DNA of 64,000 nt from Undaria pinnatifida. Its lineage: Eukaryota; Sar; Phaeophyceae; Laminariales; Alariaceae. Location of the stretch: the NCBI GenBank assembly GCA_012845835.1, contig JABAKD010000016.1, positions 20,069,196 through 20,133,195 of the forward strand, read 5' to 3'. The number at the start of each line of letters is the position of its first letter. Position 1 is the stretch's first letter. The notes under the pieces were generated by a model that was not told where the DNA came from, made no database searches, and saw only the letters and a program-made list of their open reading frames with translations. Both the position numbers and the translations under genes were made by a program. Shown piece after piece: positions 46,101 to 54,930 of this stretch.

Positions 46101-49100
46101 TCGCTATGGGCACCACCAGCAGGGGACGGTTTATTACGCTGCAAGAAAAAAGCAATAAAAGCATTTTCACGAGCCTTGTTCTTAGCGAGACACAACACCT
46201 CTTGCTCCGGTGGTCTATGCTCGGTCGAAATGGGCGTACCCCCCCCTACCGTAGCGTTGGTTTTGACCTTGACCTTGACCTTGACCTCCGCCCTAACATA
46301 GACCTTGACTTGCATTGGCCTTGACCTTGACATTGACATTGACCGTGGGCTTGACCTTGGCCTTGACCTTGACCTTCGCCCTAACCTTGACCTTGACCTG
46401 GACATTGACATTGACCGTGGGCTTGACCTTGGCCTCGACCCTGACCTTGGCCTTGACCTTGTCCTTCGCCCTAACCTTGACTTGACCTTGACATTGGCAT
46501 TGACATTGACATTGACCGTGGGCTTGACCTTGGTCTCGACCTTGACCTTGGCCTTAACCTTGACCTTCACCCTAACCTTGACATTGACATTGACATTGAC
46601 CGTGGGCTTGACCTTGGTCTCGACCTTGACATTTGCCTTGACCTTGACCTTGGCCTTGACCTTGACCTTTACATTACTATTAACCCCTCGTCTGCTCATT
46701 TGGTTTTCCACGTGACGCCGCGCGCAGGAGTATATGACAATAAGGAATCTGACGGTACCTAGCTTTCGAGGTGCCGTCCTCAATCCGAGCATTGTGTCTG
46801 CTCAGTTCCAGCACATGAGCCATGAGGTAAGAACCGTTTGTGTGTGTCTGGGTGGCTCTTCCTCCGTATGTACGTAAGGACAGTTGATGTCCAACAAAAA
46901 TTGAGTATCGGCTAATTTAGCCGAACTCGTAGCAGCACCGCCCCCCTGTTGGTGACTGATTAATAATCGCTCGTCGAATTTCTGTAGAGCTGTTAATTTC
47001 TTTAGAAGTGTGGCCCTTGGATCTGGGGACAATCTGCGTAGATTTCGTGTGAAATATCTTTGATACATATATTTTGCAATGAGATCTCCAACGATGGTTC
47101 GTGCGACACGATACCGTGGTTCGGCCTTCCCGCCGTAATACCCCCGCCCGACAGTTCTTTCCCTCCCATTTCCCTTATTTTGATTTTCCCGACACCTCTC
47201 CGACCGGTTTCTGCCTCCACCGCATCTGCTGTTAGCGCTGCTGCCACCGCCCCCGTCCACCCCTGCCACCAATCCCTATCCTTGCGCCGCCCCTACCCTC
47301 TTCCCGTTCCCCATCTCGCGTAAACTATTTGCCGCGTTTTTTCAAGCTTATCCAGCTCATCGACCCAGCGTTAGCCGTCAACCCCAGCGAGCGCCCCTCG
47401 ATGCAACAACTGCTGCGGGGCATGATTGGCCTATATGGCCGTCAACTGAAATTTGAGAAGACTTCTTCCGCGGCTGTGGCTCCAGCTGCGGCTGCACCTG
47501 TGTCGGGCGCTCCTTCGGCAACCGAGGCCTTGGCCGTTGGCGCTATCGCAGCCCTTCCTGGTGTGGTGGGACTTCCTGCGGAGGAAGCCGCTGCTGGTGG
47601 TGCAGCTAGTGCTGTTGTTTCTGCCACTGTCGCTGCCGCCGCCATCCCCGCTTCTCATGCTCGTCATGCAGGGGACGTTCCCCCCACGCTAGCCGTTGCG
47701 AAAGAGGACGCAGCACCAAAAGAGACTGCACGCGTCCGGAGGCTTCCTCCGGGTCTATTTGGTGATGTTGGCAGTGTTGGTGGTGGCGGCGGCGATTGTG
47801 GTGCTGAAGATGGTGGTACGGCTTCGGGAGGTATTTTCCCAACGCCGGCTGTTGCTACAGCTGACACAGCTCCATACGGCACAGCAACCGTCCAGAGACT
47901 TCCTCCGGGTCTGCTTGTCGCCGACAGTGGCGGAGCCAGTCTACCCGCGCCTAACCCCGCTGCCACGGCTGCAGCCATCACCACCACCACCGCTTCCGCT
48001 GCTACCGTCATCACCGCCACCGCAACTGTCATCGTCGATAGAGGAGACGGAGCGGTGAGCTATCCCCGTTCGGAGGGTAACACCACGACGCCGGCAGTCA
48101 CGAGTGGTGCCATCGGTGACACCGGCAAAGGCGCTGCTGGTAGCTACGATGCCAGCGGTGGTGGCAATGGTGGAGGAGCGCATGCTGATGGCTACGCCGT
48201 TCAGGGGTCGGCACCAGAGCCTGCCATGGAACGGGTCACAAAAGGGAGCACAGCCAGGATTAATGCTGTAGACGGTGGGACGGCTGCTTCTGAAACAGCA
48301 ACAGGTCATTTCGGCTTCCCGAGACACGCGCCGACACCACATGTTAAAGTGCCGCCGTCACCAACCCCGCTCGTGAGGAGACAAGCGGATGGTTTTCCGC
48401 AGGTCGTGCACGCTGGAAGCTCTACCCCGTTCCGGGAGGAGCGGAGCAGCGATGGCAGCGACACCTGCGGTAACACGTTCGGCGGCGGCGATGGCGACGG
48501 AGATGAGGGAGTGTGTGTGACTCCTTCTACGGTTTCTTGGGTAGCAGGAGAAATATGGGGAGGGGCAGGCGGAGGGAGGACATCTTGCAGCCCCCGCCTC
48601 GCAAGAGATGGGGGATGGGGGGAAGAAGGAGGGGGTGATGGAGACGGAGGACGATGGGGTGAGCGAGAAGGACCAGCATGCGGTGGAGGAGGAGAGACGA
48701 CTTCCAGACCTCGCCCCGCCAGTGAAGGGGGGTGGGGAGGAGGAGGAAACGGCGGAGGAGGGGAACGGGTCGGAGGAGCGGAGACATCTTGGAGTCCTCG
48801 TAGCGCAAGAGATGGGGGTTGGGGAGTGGAAGGCGGAGACGGCTGTGGGGAAAAAGGAGGTGTATGGGACGGAGGACAAGGGGCGCCCTACAGTCCTCGC
48901 CTCGCGAGAGCAGCCGCTATCGCTCCCGACCGCCGCCGTCACCACCAGCACCACTATCACCACCACCAAGAGACTACGGCCAACGGAAATGCCGCGCACT
49001 CAACTAGGCATGCCGCGGCACGGACATCAACTTCAAGCCAGAACCATCTCGCGGAGTGGAAGAGTCCGAAGGGTAGCGGCCACGGCAGCGGATACCACCG

Positions 49101-49761
49101 CCGCGGTAGCGGCAGCTGCAGTGGTAGCAGCGGCAGTCTCGGTAGCGGTAACTTCAGCCACAGTAGCGGCAGTGTCGGTGGCGGGGGTGGTACCAGCGGA
49201 AGCGGCGGCAACGATGGAGTCGTATCTTTCCATCGCCGGAATAAGCGGCGAACTCGCGGCAAAACGTCTTCGCGCTCGGGCGACAACTCGCGCCACCATC
49301 AACAAGCCGCGTTCCGAGACACAGGTGCCTCACGCCGACCCGCACACCAAGGAGATATGGCTCCTGCTCCTTCTGTTGCGAGGGCTTGTCCGAGAGTGGC
49401 TGCCGGTGGCGGCGGCAACTTCCGCGGGAGCGATGGTGGTGATGGCGTCAGTGTGACCGACAATGGGTGGCGCGGCGATGCCCGTTCCCTCCCGGCCGCG
49501 CCCAGTGCCGCTCGCCAGGTCGCGTGCACCAACAGCGGATGGCGTGGTCCGGATGTCCATTCTCAGCTACCCGTCGCGGCGTGCGGGTCCTTCGCCACCC
49601 AGGCGACGACGGTGGGTGCGGCTGTTTATTACCCCCGGCATGCTGGGCGCGAGGTACACGCTGGGTACGGTCGGCAAAATGGACACTGTGGGCAGGGTTG
49701 GTACGGCGGACCAGCCTGGCACGCTAACCGCGTGGGGTATGCTAACCGCGTGAGGCGATGA
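35671..49761 (+). CDS. Protein kinase, copy B, with long low-complexity C-terminal tail
   Basis: Eight exons: 35671-35976, 39352-39428, 40717-40863, 43333-43481, 43957-44126, 45194-45262, 46728-46826, 47347-49761. Sum 3432 nt, 1143 residues plus stop, frame kept at every junction. Kinase landmarks in order: GEGGSG (Gly loop), GAMKTLKA (beta3 Lys), FAEMDVL (alphaC Glu), HPHIN, YPLADGDLLED (hinge), VHNDIKAEN (catalytic loop), ADLGLA (metal loop), PPEAM, DVFAFA, NPSERPSM. HRD to HND and DFG to DLG as in copy A. All catalytic residues are retained, so activity is expected. The start is uncertain: ATG 35671 is the first in frame, but splice acceptors at 35637 and 35656 would allow upstream exons. 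The substrate and pathway cannot be told from sequence. The gene lies about 38.7 kb from copy A in the same orientation. Confidence 0.88.
36084..36142 (+). pseudogene. Remnant duplicate of the Gly-loop exon 3' end
   Basis: Reads DTLGITCTMKTSKAVK, matching DLGFTGAMKTLKAVR about 150 bp upstream at 35938-35982, including the donor GGTGA. The loop part is lost. Confidence 0.6.
36150..36430 (+). mobile_element. SINE-like repeat, second copy
   Basis: Tail of the tRNA-like head GTGAGTTCGAGCCCC, then CCGAGTGCATA, GCGCGAGAGCGTGAGTTAGCA and CTACGGCTTGTCCAG, as in 27180-27500. Intron 1 of kinase B. Confidence 0.6.
36725..36900 (+). mobile_element. Dispersed repeat family R3, copy in kinase B intron 1
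   Basis: GTGTACCTACAGAGGCCATG, GAATTGTTCATTGG, GTAGCAGTTTCATCTTTTTC and a CGGTACACCTCCATTCTGCCG end, parallel to 29208-29360. Confidence 0.6.
37222..37435 (+). repeat. GGTGATGGT microsatellite
   Basis: About 210 bp of GGTGAT/GGT units in intron 1 of kinase B, giving false Met/Val repeats in all plus frames. Confidence 0.95.
38574..38651 (+). pseudogene. Broken sense copy of the alphaC exon
   Basis: Reads GDGGDMSGDMGFGCMGM and then shifts frame by a one-base loss before the alphaC Glu, giving SARWKS and a stop. The acceptor AG has become AA (CCAAGG against CCAGGG). Upstream C/T-rich text matches the functional exon. Confidence 0.75.
38672..38751 (-). pseudogene. Intact antisense copy of the alphaC exon
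   Basis: On the minus strand: acceptor AACCAG, 80 nt, donor GTGACC, phase 0 in and 2 out. Open frame GDGGDMSDVMGFARMGM then FAEMEVLIK, with the alphaC Glu. It is in the wrong orientation to be spliced into kinase B, yet it has kept frame and splice sites. No other minus-strand kinase exon was seen next to it. Confidence 0.75.
39352..39428 (+). CDS. Kinase B exon: helix alphaC
   Basis: 77 nt, acceptor TCTAACCAG, donor GTGAGG, phase 0 in and 2 out. Reads GGDGDTSRATGFGRMGLFAE then MDVLI and joins MPDHPHIN with an Arg split across the intron. Supported by 671-750 in copy A and two extra copies upstream. Confidence 0.85.
39470..40030 (+). repeat. Interspersed GTGCAGCGCTTTGTC repeats
   Basis: About five units of GCTGTTGNTGTGCAGCGCTTTGTCTTTC-like text (39480, 39832, 39890, 39942, 39990), spaced irregularly, in the intron after the alphaC exon. 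Confidence 0.7.
40160..40550 (+). repeat. Tandem duplication, period about 208 bp
   Basis: Two nearly identical units rich in TGTGCTG (40163-40365 and 40371-40548), each ending AGTCTTCCTTGCCTCC. Kinase A has a shorter, single GTGCTGTGCTG tract at the matching place (1080-1240). Confidence 0.9.
40717..40863 (+). CDS. Kinase B exon: beta4-beta5, hinge, alphaD
   Basis: 147 nt, acceptor GTTCGTAG, donor GTGAGG, phase 2 in and 2 out. Codes MPDHPHINQALGINDTDQ, WLLYPLADGDLLED, MVESEVM. Matches 1381-1527. Confidence 0.9.
41064..42515 (+). repeat. Array of degenerate repeats with very long C runs
   Basis: Repeats of ATTTATAGTTTCCGCGCACA followed by C-rich text (41095, 41945, 42085), and of GATATCACNTCATTATC, CATCGCCTAGACCTGGCACC (41315/41610). 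C runs reach about 20. The last unit, 42064-42513, is nearly the same as 22004-22430. The array fills much of the intron between 40863 and 43333. Confidence 0.85.
42064..42513 (+). repeat. 430-bp repeat, copy inside kinase B
   Basis: Near-identical partner of 22004-22430. Lacks the CCAGGTA that the other copy has after CACTGTA. Confidence 0.9.
42991..43141 (+). repeat. TTG microsatellite
   Basis: About 150 bp of TTG with a few TTT and ATT interruptions, about 190 bp upstream of the catalytic-loop exon of kinase B. Confidence 0.95.
43333..43481 (+). CDS. Kinase B exon: catalytic loop and DLG
   Basis: 149 nt, acceptor CCTTGCAG, donor GTGAGC, phase 2 in and 1 out. Codes LVIEGGTGASCMHDNGY, VHNDIKAEN, GKIADLGLAR. 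The KPEN Pro is Ala here. Single copy, unlike A. Confidence 0.9.
43929..43956 (+). repeat. ACA run abutting a 3' splice site
   Basis: ACA/AAC triplets fill the 27 bases before the acceptor CAG of exon 43957-44126, where a pyrimidine tract would be expected. Confidence 0.9.
43957..44126 (+). CDS. Kinase B exon: activation segment, PPE, subdomain IX
   Basis: 170 nt, phase 1 in and 0 out, donor GTGAGT. Codes AIGDMRRGGTFGG, PPEAMQG, HPSQDVFAFAHM, VLVLVAKVE. Matches 6065-6234. Confidence 0.9.
44189..44482 (+). repeat. TAGGG minisatellite
   Basis: About 290 bp of GGGTA units with point changes, 65 bp downstream of an exon donor. Copy A has only about three units at the matching place (6284-6301). 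Confidence 0.95.
45194..45262 (+). CDS. Kinase B micro-exon (C-lobe)
   Basis: 69 nt, phase 0 both sides, acceptor ACGTTAG, donor GTGAGT. Codes MTADDKRRLVAMDAESARIY. Matches 7115-7183. Confidence 0.85.
45718..45855 (+). repeat. Three tandem units of about 53 bp
   Basis: Unit: GACCAAGGCTAGTACTGTAT, ACGGTAGAGGGGTCCCC, TTTAGGGGC. The third unit is cut short. Confidence 0.9.
46259..46680 (+). repeat. CCTTGA minisatellite
   Basis: About 420 bp of CCTTGA with CATTGA and GCCTTGA variants and a higher-order pattern including GACCGTGGGCTTGACC. Produces false Asp-Leu and Lys-Val frames. Copy A has about 75 bp of it at 7968-8045. Confidence 0.95.
46728..46826 (+). CDS. Kinase B exon: C-lobe segment before subdomain XI
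   Basis: 99 nt, phase 0, acceptor CGCGCAG, donor GTAAGA. Codes EYMTIRNLTVPSFRGAVLNP, FQHMSHE. Matches 8068-8166, including the last seven bases of intron and first six of the next. Confidence 0.88.
47347..49761 (+). CDS. Kinase B last exon: subdomain XI and low-complexity tail
   Basis: 2415 nt open to TGA; acceptor TTTTTTCAAG. LIQLIDPALAVNPSERPSM ends the kinase fold at GLYGRQLK. The tail has two RLPP motifs (RVRRLPPGLF, TVQRLPPGLL, each after an APxxTA lead), four SPR/RPR motifs of which three continue to GGWG (LARDGGWGEEGG, ASEGGWGGGG, SARDGGWGVEGG), a basic stretch (RRNKRRTRGK), a His-rich run near 48935-48960 and a C-terminal NRVGYANRVRR. About 500 nt longer than in copy A because of extra repeats. 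Confidence 0.87.
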   Translation, partial: LIQLIDPALAVNPSERPSMQQLLRGMIGLYGRQLKFEKTSSAAVAPAAAAPVSGAPSATEALAVGAIAALPGVVGLPAEEAAAGGAASAVVSATVAAAAIPASHARHAGDVPPTLAVAKEDAAPKETARVRRLPPGLFGDVGSVGGGGGDCGAEDGGTASGGIFPTPAVATADTAPYGTATVQRLPPGLLVADSGGASLPAPNPAATAAAITTTTASAATVITATATVIVDRGDGAVSYPRSEGNTTTPAVTSGAIGDTGKGAAGSYDASGGGNGGGAHADGYAVQGSAPEPAMERVTKGSTARINAVDGGTAASETATGHFGFPRHAPTPHVKVPPSPTPLVRRQADGFPQVVHAGSSTPFREERSSDGSDTCGNTFGGGDGDGDEGVCVTPSTVSWVAGEIWGGAGGGRTSCSPRLARDGGWGEEGGGDGDGGRWGEREGPACGGGGETTSRPRPASEGGWGGGGNGGGGERVGGAETSWSPRSARDGGWGVEGGDGCGEKGGVWDGGQGAPYSPRLARAAAIAPDRRRHHQHHYHHHQETTANGNAAHSTRHAAARTSTSSQNHLAEWKSPKGSGHGSGYHRRGSGSCSGSSGSLGSGNFSHSSGSVGGGGGTSGSGGNDGVVSFHRRNKRRTRGKTSSRSGDNSRHHQQAAFRDTGASRRPAHQGDMAPAPSVARACPRVAAGGGGNFRGSDGGDGVSVTDNGWRGDARSLPAAPSAARQVACTNSGWRGPDVHSQLPVAACGSFATQATTVGAAVYYPRHAGREVHAGYGRQNGHCGQGWYGGPAWHANRVGYANRVRR

Positions 49762-52700
49762 GCGTGCGCTGTTTTTTAGAGAGGACGCGGGGGAGGCGGT
49801 GTCGTGCTGGGTATCTGACCGGAGGAGACGGGTGGAGTATTTGGGGTGGTGATGGTTTCGCTCCTTTGCCTGCTGTGCCGCTTCTTGGAAAGAGCGTCGT
49901 TGGGGGAAATGGGGCAGGGCGTGGAAGGGTGGCGGGGTGGGTAGGTGTTGAGTTTGACGGTGGTGAATAGCCCCCCCCCCCCCCGCCCCATGCTCTCTTG
50001 GGTGGGACTTGTCACAACAGCGGCAGTGGTAGTGTCGTGTGGAGCACGGCGTGTTTGGTGCGGGATTTTTGTGCTCCAAGCCACGTTCCAGGGTATGGTG
50101 GTCGTGGCTGATGGCGAACTGTAGCAGTAATGGTGCTGTATAGCACCCCCGCGGCCAGCGCTCGACGGTCGATCGTCGTACAGCAATCCCTTCCCTAGCC
50201 CCTTCACCCGGTTCTGCTCGCTGTCGAGCCGCGCGCCCTATTGCATGGGCAGCCCGCGTTTGGTTTTCGCGTGGAGTCCTGGCGGGCGGTTGTTGGCTGT
50301 GTGATGGGTGTAGAGAGAAGCAGCGTGAAGTCTGGCTCGTCCGTCTCTATCCCCTGTCGCACATGCGGTACAACTTGCCGCGATTTTGGTTGTTGGTCAG
50401 ACAGACTTCGTCACATTTAGTGTTTTTTTGAGTGGTGGTTTTTATTGTTACGTGGCGCATCTACTTGGCCATCATTGCAGCAGAACTTGTGCGTGATACA
50501 AGAAAATGTCAGAGGTACCGGCGGAAGTGTCATCGTCGTTTCTCGTTCTTGGCTTGGACCCTTGAGTTTTGGGCACTGATTGCGCCTGCCCCTGCGGCAG
50601 CTAGGTCGGTGCCAGCTATTGGTCGGTGGTGTTCGGTTTACGCCGCTCGTGAGCAGTTTTAGTAGGGCCCAAGATGTGTGCGATCGGGAGCGTTTAATGC
50701 GTGGATAGACGTGCGTATATTCGAGCAAAACGTTTAAGCACCCCCCCCCCCCCCCCTCGAGCGGAATCTGTGCTATGATAGCGTTGTTGGTTTTGGCGTA
50801 CAGTACAGATGGCTTGGATCCCGGGAGCAGCGTCAGACACGTTTTTTTAAATGTACTTGCTGTTGAAGTAATAGGAGGATGTATGATAGAGCTCGATTTA
50901 GGCAAAGCTTCCTAAAAACAAAAAAGAGTCGTAGTGCATGTAATGTTTATGGTGTATAGGCATTTGCATCGTTGAAAGACTCCCGTCGTACGTACATAGC
51001 ATTACAACAAGTTTATGCTAAAGTAAAAAAAAAGGGGTGTGTGAGGGAGGGAGGGAGGGAGTGGCGTAGAAGTTGGTTGGTTGGTTGATTGGTTTGTTGG
51101 TCATGTCTTGGTGGTGCTGAAAGAGTGCTAGAATATCGCAGTTCTTACGTGCGTTGTGTGGATACATTTGGACATATCTTGTCCCATGCGTGGTGTCGAA
51201 ATGCTGTCGTTGCTGTTTGGTGGGGAATAACTTCCAGGTATTATTGAGTTTATTGTACTAGCGTACTTCCTACTGAAATATTCAAGATAGACAGAAATAT
51301 TGGGACCGTTGGTGGTATTACTATGAATACACATCGGTCCTTGCGTTGCCGTCGAGACTGATATAGGGGAGGGGGGTTATTAAAATATTCAGATGTCCGA
51401 AGGTCTAAAACACTGCTGTGACATCGTTGGACTGAGTTACTGCTTTTTTACCATTGCCCCGCTATAGATGGTGAAGAGCGATAGGACGCAGCTTTTACTG
51501 GTAGCAAAAGTCTTCTTCTGTGGCCAACAAACAGAAGAGGGTGTTGTGTTGTTCCAGTTCCCAATAATACTAAATTACTCAAATGGTGCTGTCAATGGAT
51601 AAGGGGGGTAGGTAATGATTATGCCGTGTTCCTGCACTCCCTCGTGACCCTTGTTTTTTTTTTCTTAATTGAACGTAGCCGAGGCAGGGTTGGGCGAGCT
51701 CAGACTCGCCATGCGACTTGTAGCAAGCAGAATGTGCGGGAGGGCGAGGGCGAAGGTGAGGGCGAGGGGGGGAAACTCACTCGCCTAGCGTAAAATCAGC
51801 TACTTTTAATTGGCTGATCGCTTATTTCTGACTATCATCTCTCGCAATAACTAATACCAAGCTGAACGGACGAAAATATAGTGGCCGTTGGGGCATGAAC
51901 TTGAGCACAAAACGGCCCTTACGTTTTCTTCCTGAGTGGTGTGTATCGTAGCTGTTTTAGCACGATATATTTCACAGACATATCTGGTATGGGCATGCAG
52001 CCATCAATGCGTGTAGACATACAGTCGTTCAGACAGGCCTACAAGCATATCTATCTACCAATATCGCGTGTACGTGCGAAAGAAGATATGGTCCTGGCGC
52101 GGACGAAGAGAAAGGCTGGTAGTGGCGGCACGCTGAGACACGCGTGGCACTGGTGGCAAGCGGTTTCTCGCCCGTACTTGTTCGTGACGAGAGGTTCGAC
52201 TGATTCGATGCACCGGGGTCAGAGCGGTAAATCCCTTGGTTCGAGGAACGCGAGGGGTGCGCAGGGTAGCGGGGGGGGGAAGGGGATCGGGGCAGCGGCT
52301 GGCCGTACGCTGTAACGCCGATGATGATGGAAGATAAGCAATACTGTTCAAAAACCTGATGAAGATATCCGCACGTTCGCCGTGAGGAGGAGCGGTGTCG
52401 TGTGAATGCTCCATGAAACGAATCGGGCTGCTGTGGACAGCCTGGGCAAGACGCCTCAAGATGTTTTTAACCAGGCATTACGTGTCTGGTAGTGGCCTAT
52501 TCGCCTTGAAAATATTCATTGTGCTTTTTGGTCGACTACCTGACGTTCTGCTGCACTCGAGCAACAGCCACGGGTCTCTATACTACATCTCCTTCTCATG
52601 ATATAATTTAGTGCCCCTCAGGAACCGCCGCCGCGACTCTATCTCTCTCCCTGCCTCCCTCCCTCCATCCTCCTTTCCCTCCCTACCCCCCCCTCTCCCT

Positions 52701-54050
52701 CCCTCCCTCCCTCCCTCTCCCTCCCCCCCCCCCCCCCGCTATTCGACGCGTGCTACGGTAGGATAGCCCCTAAACGTTACGAAGGCTCTTCACTTTAGCA
52801 TCTCTATACCCCACCCACCAGCCGACATTCAAAACAATGTTAGTCTAAGCCCGGTTAAAACTCTCAAGAAAGATGGGTAACTAACGAATAATAAAATAAC
52901 ATACATATTGTATCAGCATATACTGAGCAGCTCCTCAGTTGGGTAGCCCCGCCCTGTCGGTGCTAAAAGTTCGGGATCTATAATAAGTAATCACCGCAGC
53001 ACAGCTTCTCTCTCCCCCCTCCCCATCCGTCGCCCGCCCCTTCGTGCCCCCCCCCCATTATCCCCCGGCCCCTGCTTTAAACCTCCCCGCGGGTTTAGCG
53101 TCTGCAACCCCCCGATGAGAGCGCACATAGTCAGCTAGTAGGTGTGGTATCGATCGGGTCCCAATAATGTTTACGCCGCCTCCCGCCTCCCTATCATAAC
53201 CATGCTACGGTTAGGGCGGTGGTGCACGTAGTGGATTTTGAGGCTCCTCCTCCTCTTCATTTGACCCTATACTTGTACCCCACCCAAAAAGCGAATTTAA
53301 CAGGAAAAAAAGGACAACCAACCCCATGGCCTATATACTAATAAACCAAAAATAACGTAAACAAACACGGGAGGTATTCCCAAGGTAGAATAGTGGGTAC
53401 GGTAGTACTAGTACTAGTTCCTAAGCTGAGCAGCCACCCGCGCCATCCTTCATGGATATTTTGGTCTAAAATATGCCGCCACTATCGTAGCCTCCCCCCC
53501 CCCCCCTCCCCCGGCTCCGAAACGCCACTCCTGCGGCATGCGGAAAGGGGACGGGGCTGGTTCATAACCTACTGGCCAGCACACGCCTGCAGCCACTCTA
53601 GCTGCAGAGAGAGAAGTGAAACATCGAAAAGCGAACAGCTGCAACCACCTTTGTTCGGGGAGCAGGTCAAAGTAATAGTGAAAACACAACAACGAGGAGC
53701 GTGATCGTATCAAAACGAACCGTCTTTGAATGAGAAGAAGAGCGTTACAGCTGCACAAGTGCCATCATCGTGCCACGCGCCCATTGTACACTCCCTTGTG
53801 CCGCATTTGGGGCACGTCCCGTACCCCTCCCTATAGCCCGGACTGCTTCGTGTGAACGATGCGGTAAATCATGGTCATATGATGTATGATACCACTTGTT
53901 TTAGTTATTTTCCCCTCCAGAACCTGGGGTTGTAATGTCAACACAAGAACGACAAAAAATGTCAAAACTTGTTCCCTCCGGAGCCCCAAAGGGTTCGCAA
54001 GGTCAACACAAGGGGAACAAAAAAAGTGTCGTGCTGGGTGGGGCATGGTT
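49762..54050. other. 3' flank of kinase B, duplicated from or to 11035-14520
   Basis: No conserved ORF. Contains long C runs (49971-49984, 50741-50757), CT-rich tracts (52660-52740) and blocks that align in order with the flank of copy A as listed there. Confidence 0.7.
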
Positions 54051-54059
54051 GGCAAAGTC

Positions 54060-54315
54060 GAGAACGCCTGCCAGGAAACCAGCACCCCGTACGTCACATA
54101 TTTATGCCACGAACGAGAAGGGGTAGCATACAAATGTCCATGCATATTACCACCAGGCACGTCGTACCACGAACGAACGCGGTAACACCTACCTGCAAGC
54201 AGACCAGCACCTCGCAAGTCGTACTGCTGTATATGCCACGAAGGAAGGCGGTAACACCTGCAAGCAGACCAGCACCATGCATCGGACCATGAACGTACGC
54301 GGTAACGCGCAACAG
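54060..54315 (+). repeat. Minisatellite, GTAACACCTGCAAGCAG unit (B side)
   Basis: Three to four units: CCACGAACGAACGCGGTAAC, ACCTGCAAGCAGACCAGCAC, as at 14527-14915. Confidence 0.8.
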
Positions 54316-54344
54316 TCAGTCCTACCTGTTAAGGAATTAGACTA

Positions 54345-54720
54345 GTGGGGTATTAGTCTGTTTGACCACTTGCAAAAGGTTAACCAATAGCTTACCCAAA
54401 CTAAGCCTTATAACACTGTCCCCCCCTGAAACGGCGGGATAGCAGGTCGACCGGATATACGGCGGACCTCTGTCAATATCCAAGCCGTTTCATTTCCTGG
54501 GGATACCAAGGAGAGTATTTTTTAAGTTCGACATGGGGAAAATCTGAAAAGTTTATTGTTGTGGATGGTGGGGATCAAACCCACGACCCAAAAACCCATG
54601 GTCCTGCCGACGACGCCATTTTTTAGGGTTGTTAGTGTGGTATTATTAGTCCGTTTGACCACTTGCAAAAGGTTAACCAATATAATAGCTTACTCAAACT
54701 AAGCCTTGTAACATACCGCA
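54345..54720 (+). repeat. Pair of 75-bp direct repeats enclosing a tRNA-like segment
   Basis: TTGACCACTTGCAAAAGG, TTAACCAATA, CAAACTAAGCCTT at 54360-54413 and again at 54655-54710. Between them, the minus strand at 54560-54615 reads GTCGTGGGTTTGATCCCCAC, like a tRNA T-arm. Full tRNA fold not found. Confidence 0.7.
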
Positions 54721-54799
54721 GTTGTTGGGACCAATTTCCGCTATCAATAATGTAAGACTAAATGACGATTACAACAATATCATCGGCCACACGAATCAG

Positions 54800-54930
54800 C
54801 GCTTTAGTTTGAGGAGCCTTAATTGGTACCCCACGCCCAAAGCCTGTTTTTTTGTTGTAGTGAACTGAAAATTCAACCCGATGCACGAACCCATGACCTC
54901 GGTATGCCAAAGAAAGGACATATTGATAGT
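54800..54930 (-). mobile_element. Possible SINE-like fragment, inverted
   Basis: Minus strand reads GAGGTCATGGGTTCGTGCAT, CGGGTTGAATTTTCAG, AACAGGCTTTGGGCGTGGGG. The first word matches the B-box-like part at 27252. Confidence 0.4.

Noticed and set aside
46079..46792. 237-codon minus-strand frame of Lys-Val repeats
   Set aside because: Produced by the CCTTGA minisatellite and lies antisense over a kinase intron and exon.
48608..49456. 282-codon plus-strand frame over the kinase B tail
   Set aside because: Another frame of the tail exon whose true frame is set by the kinase domain.
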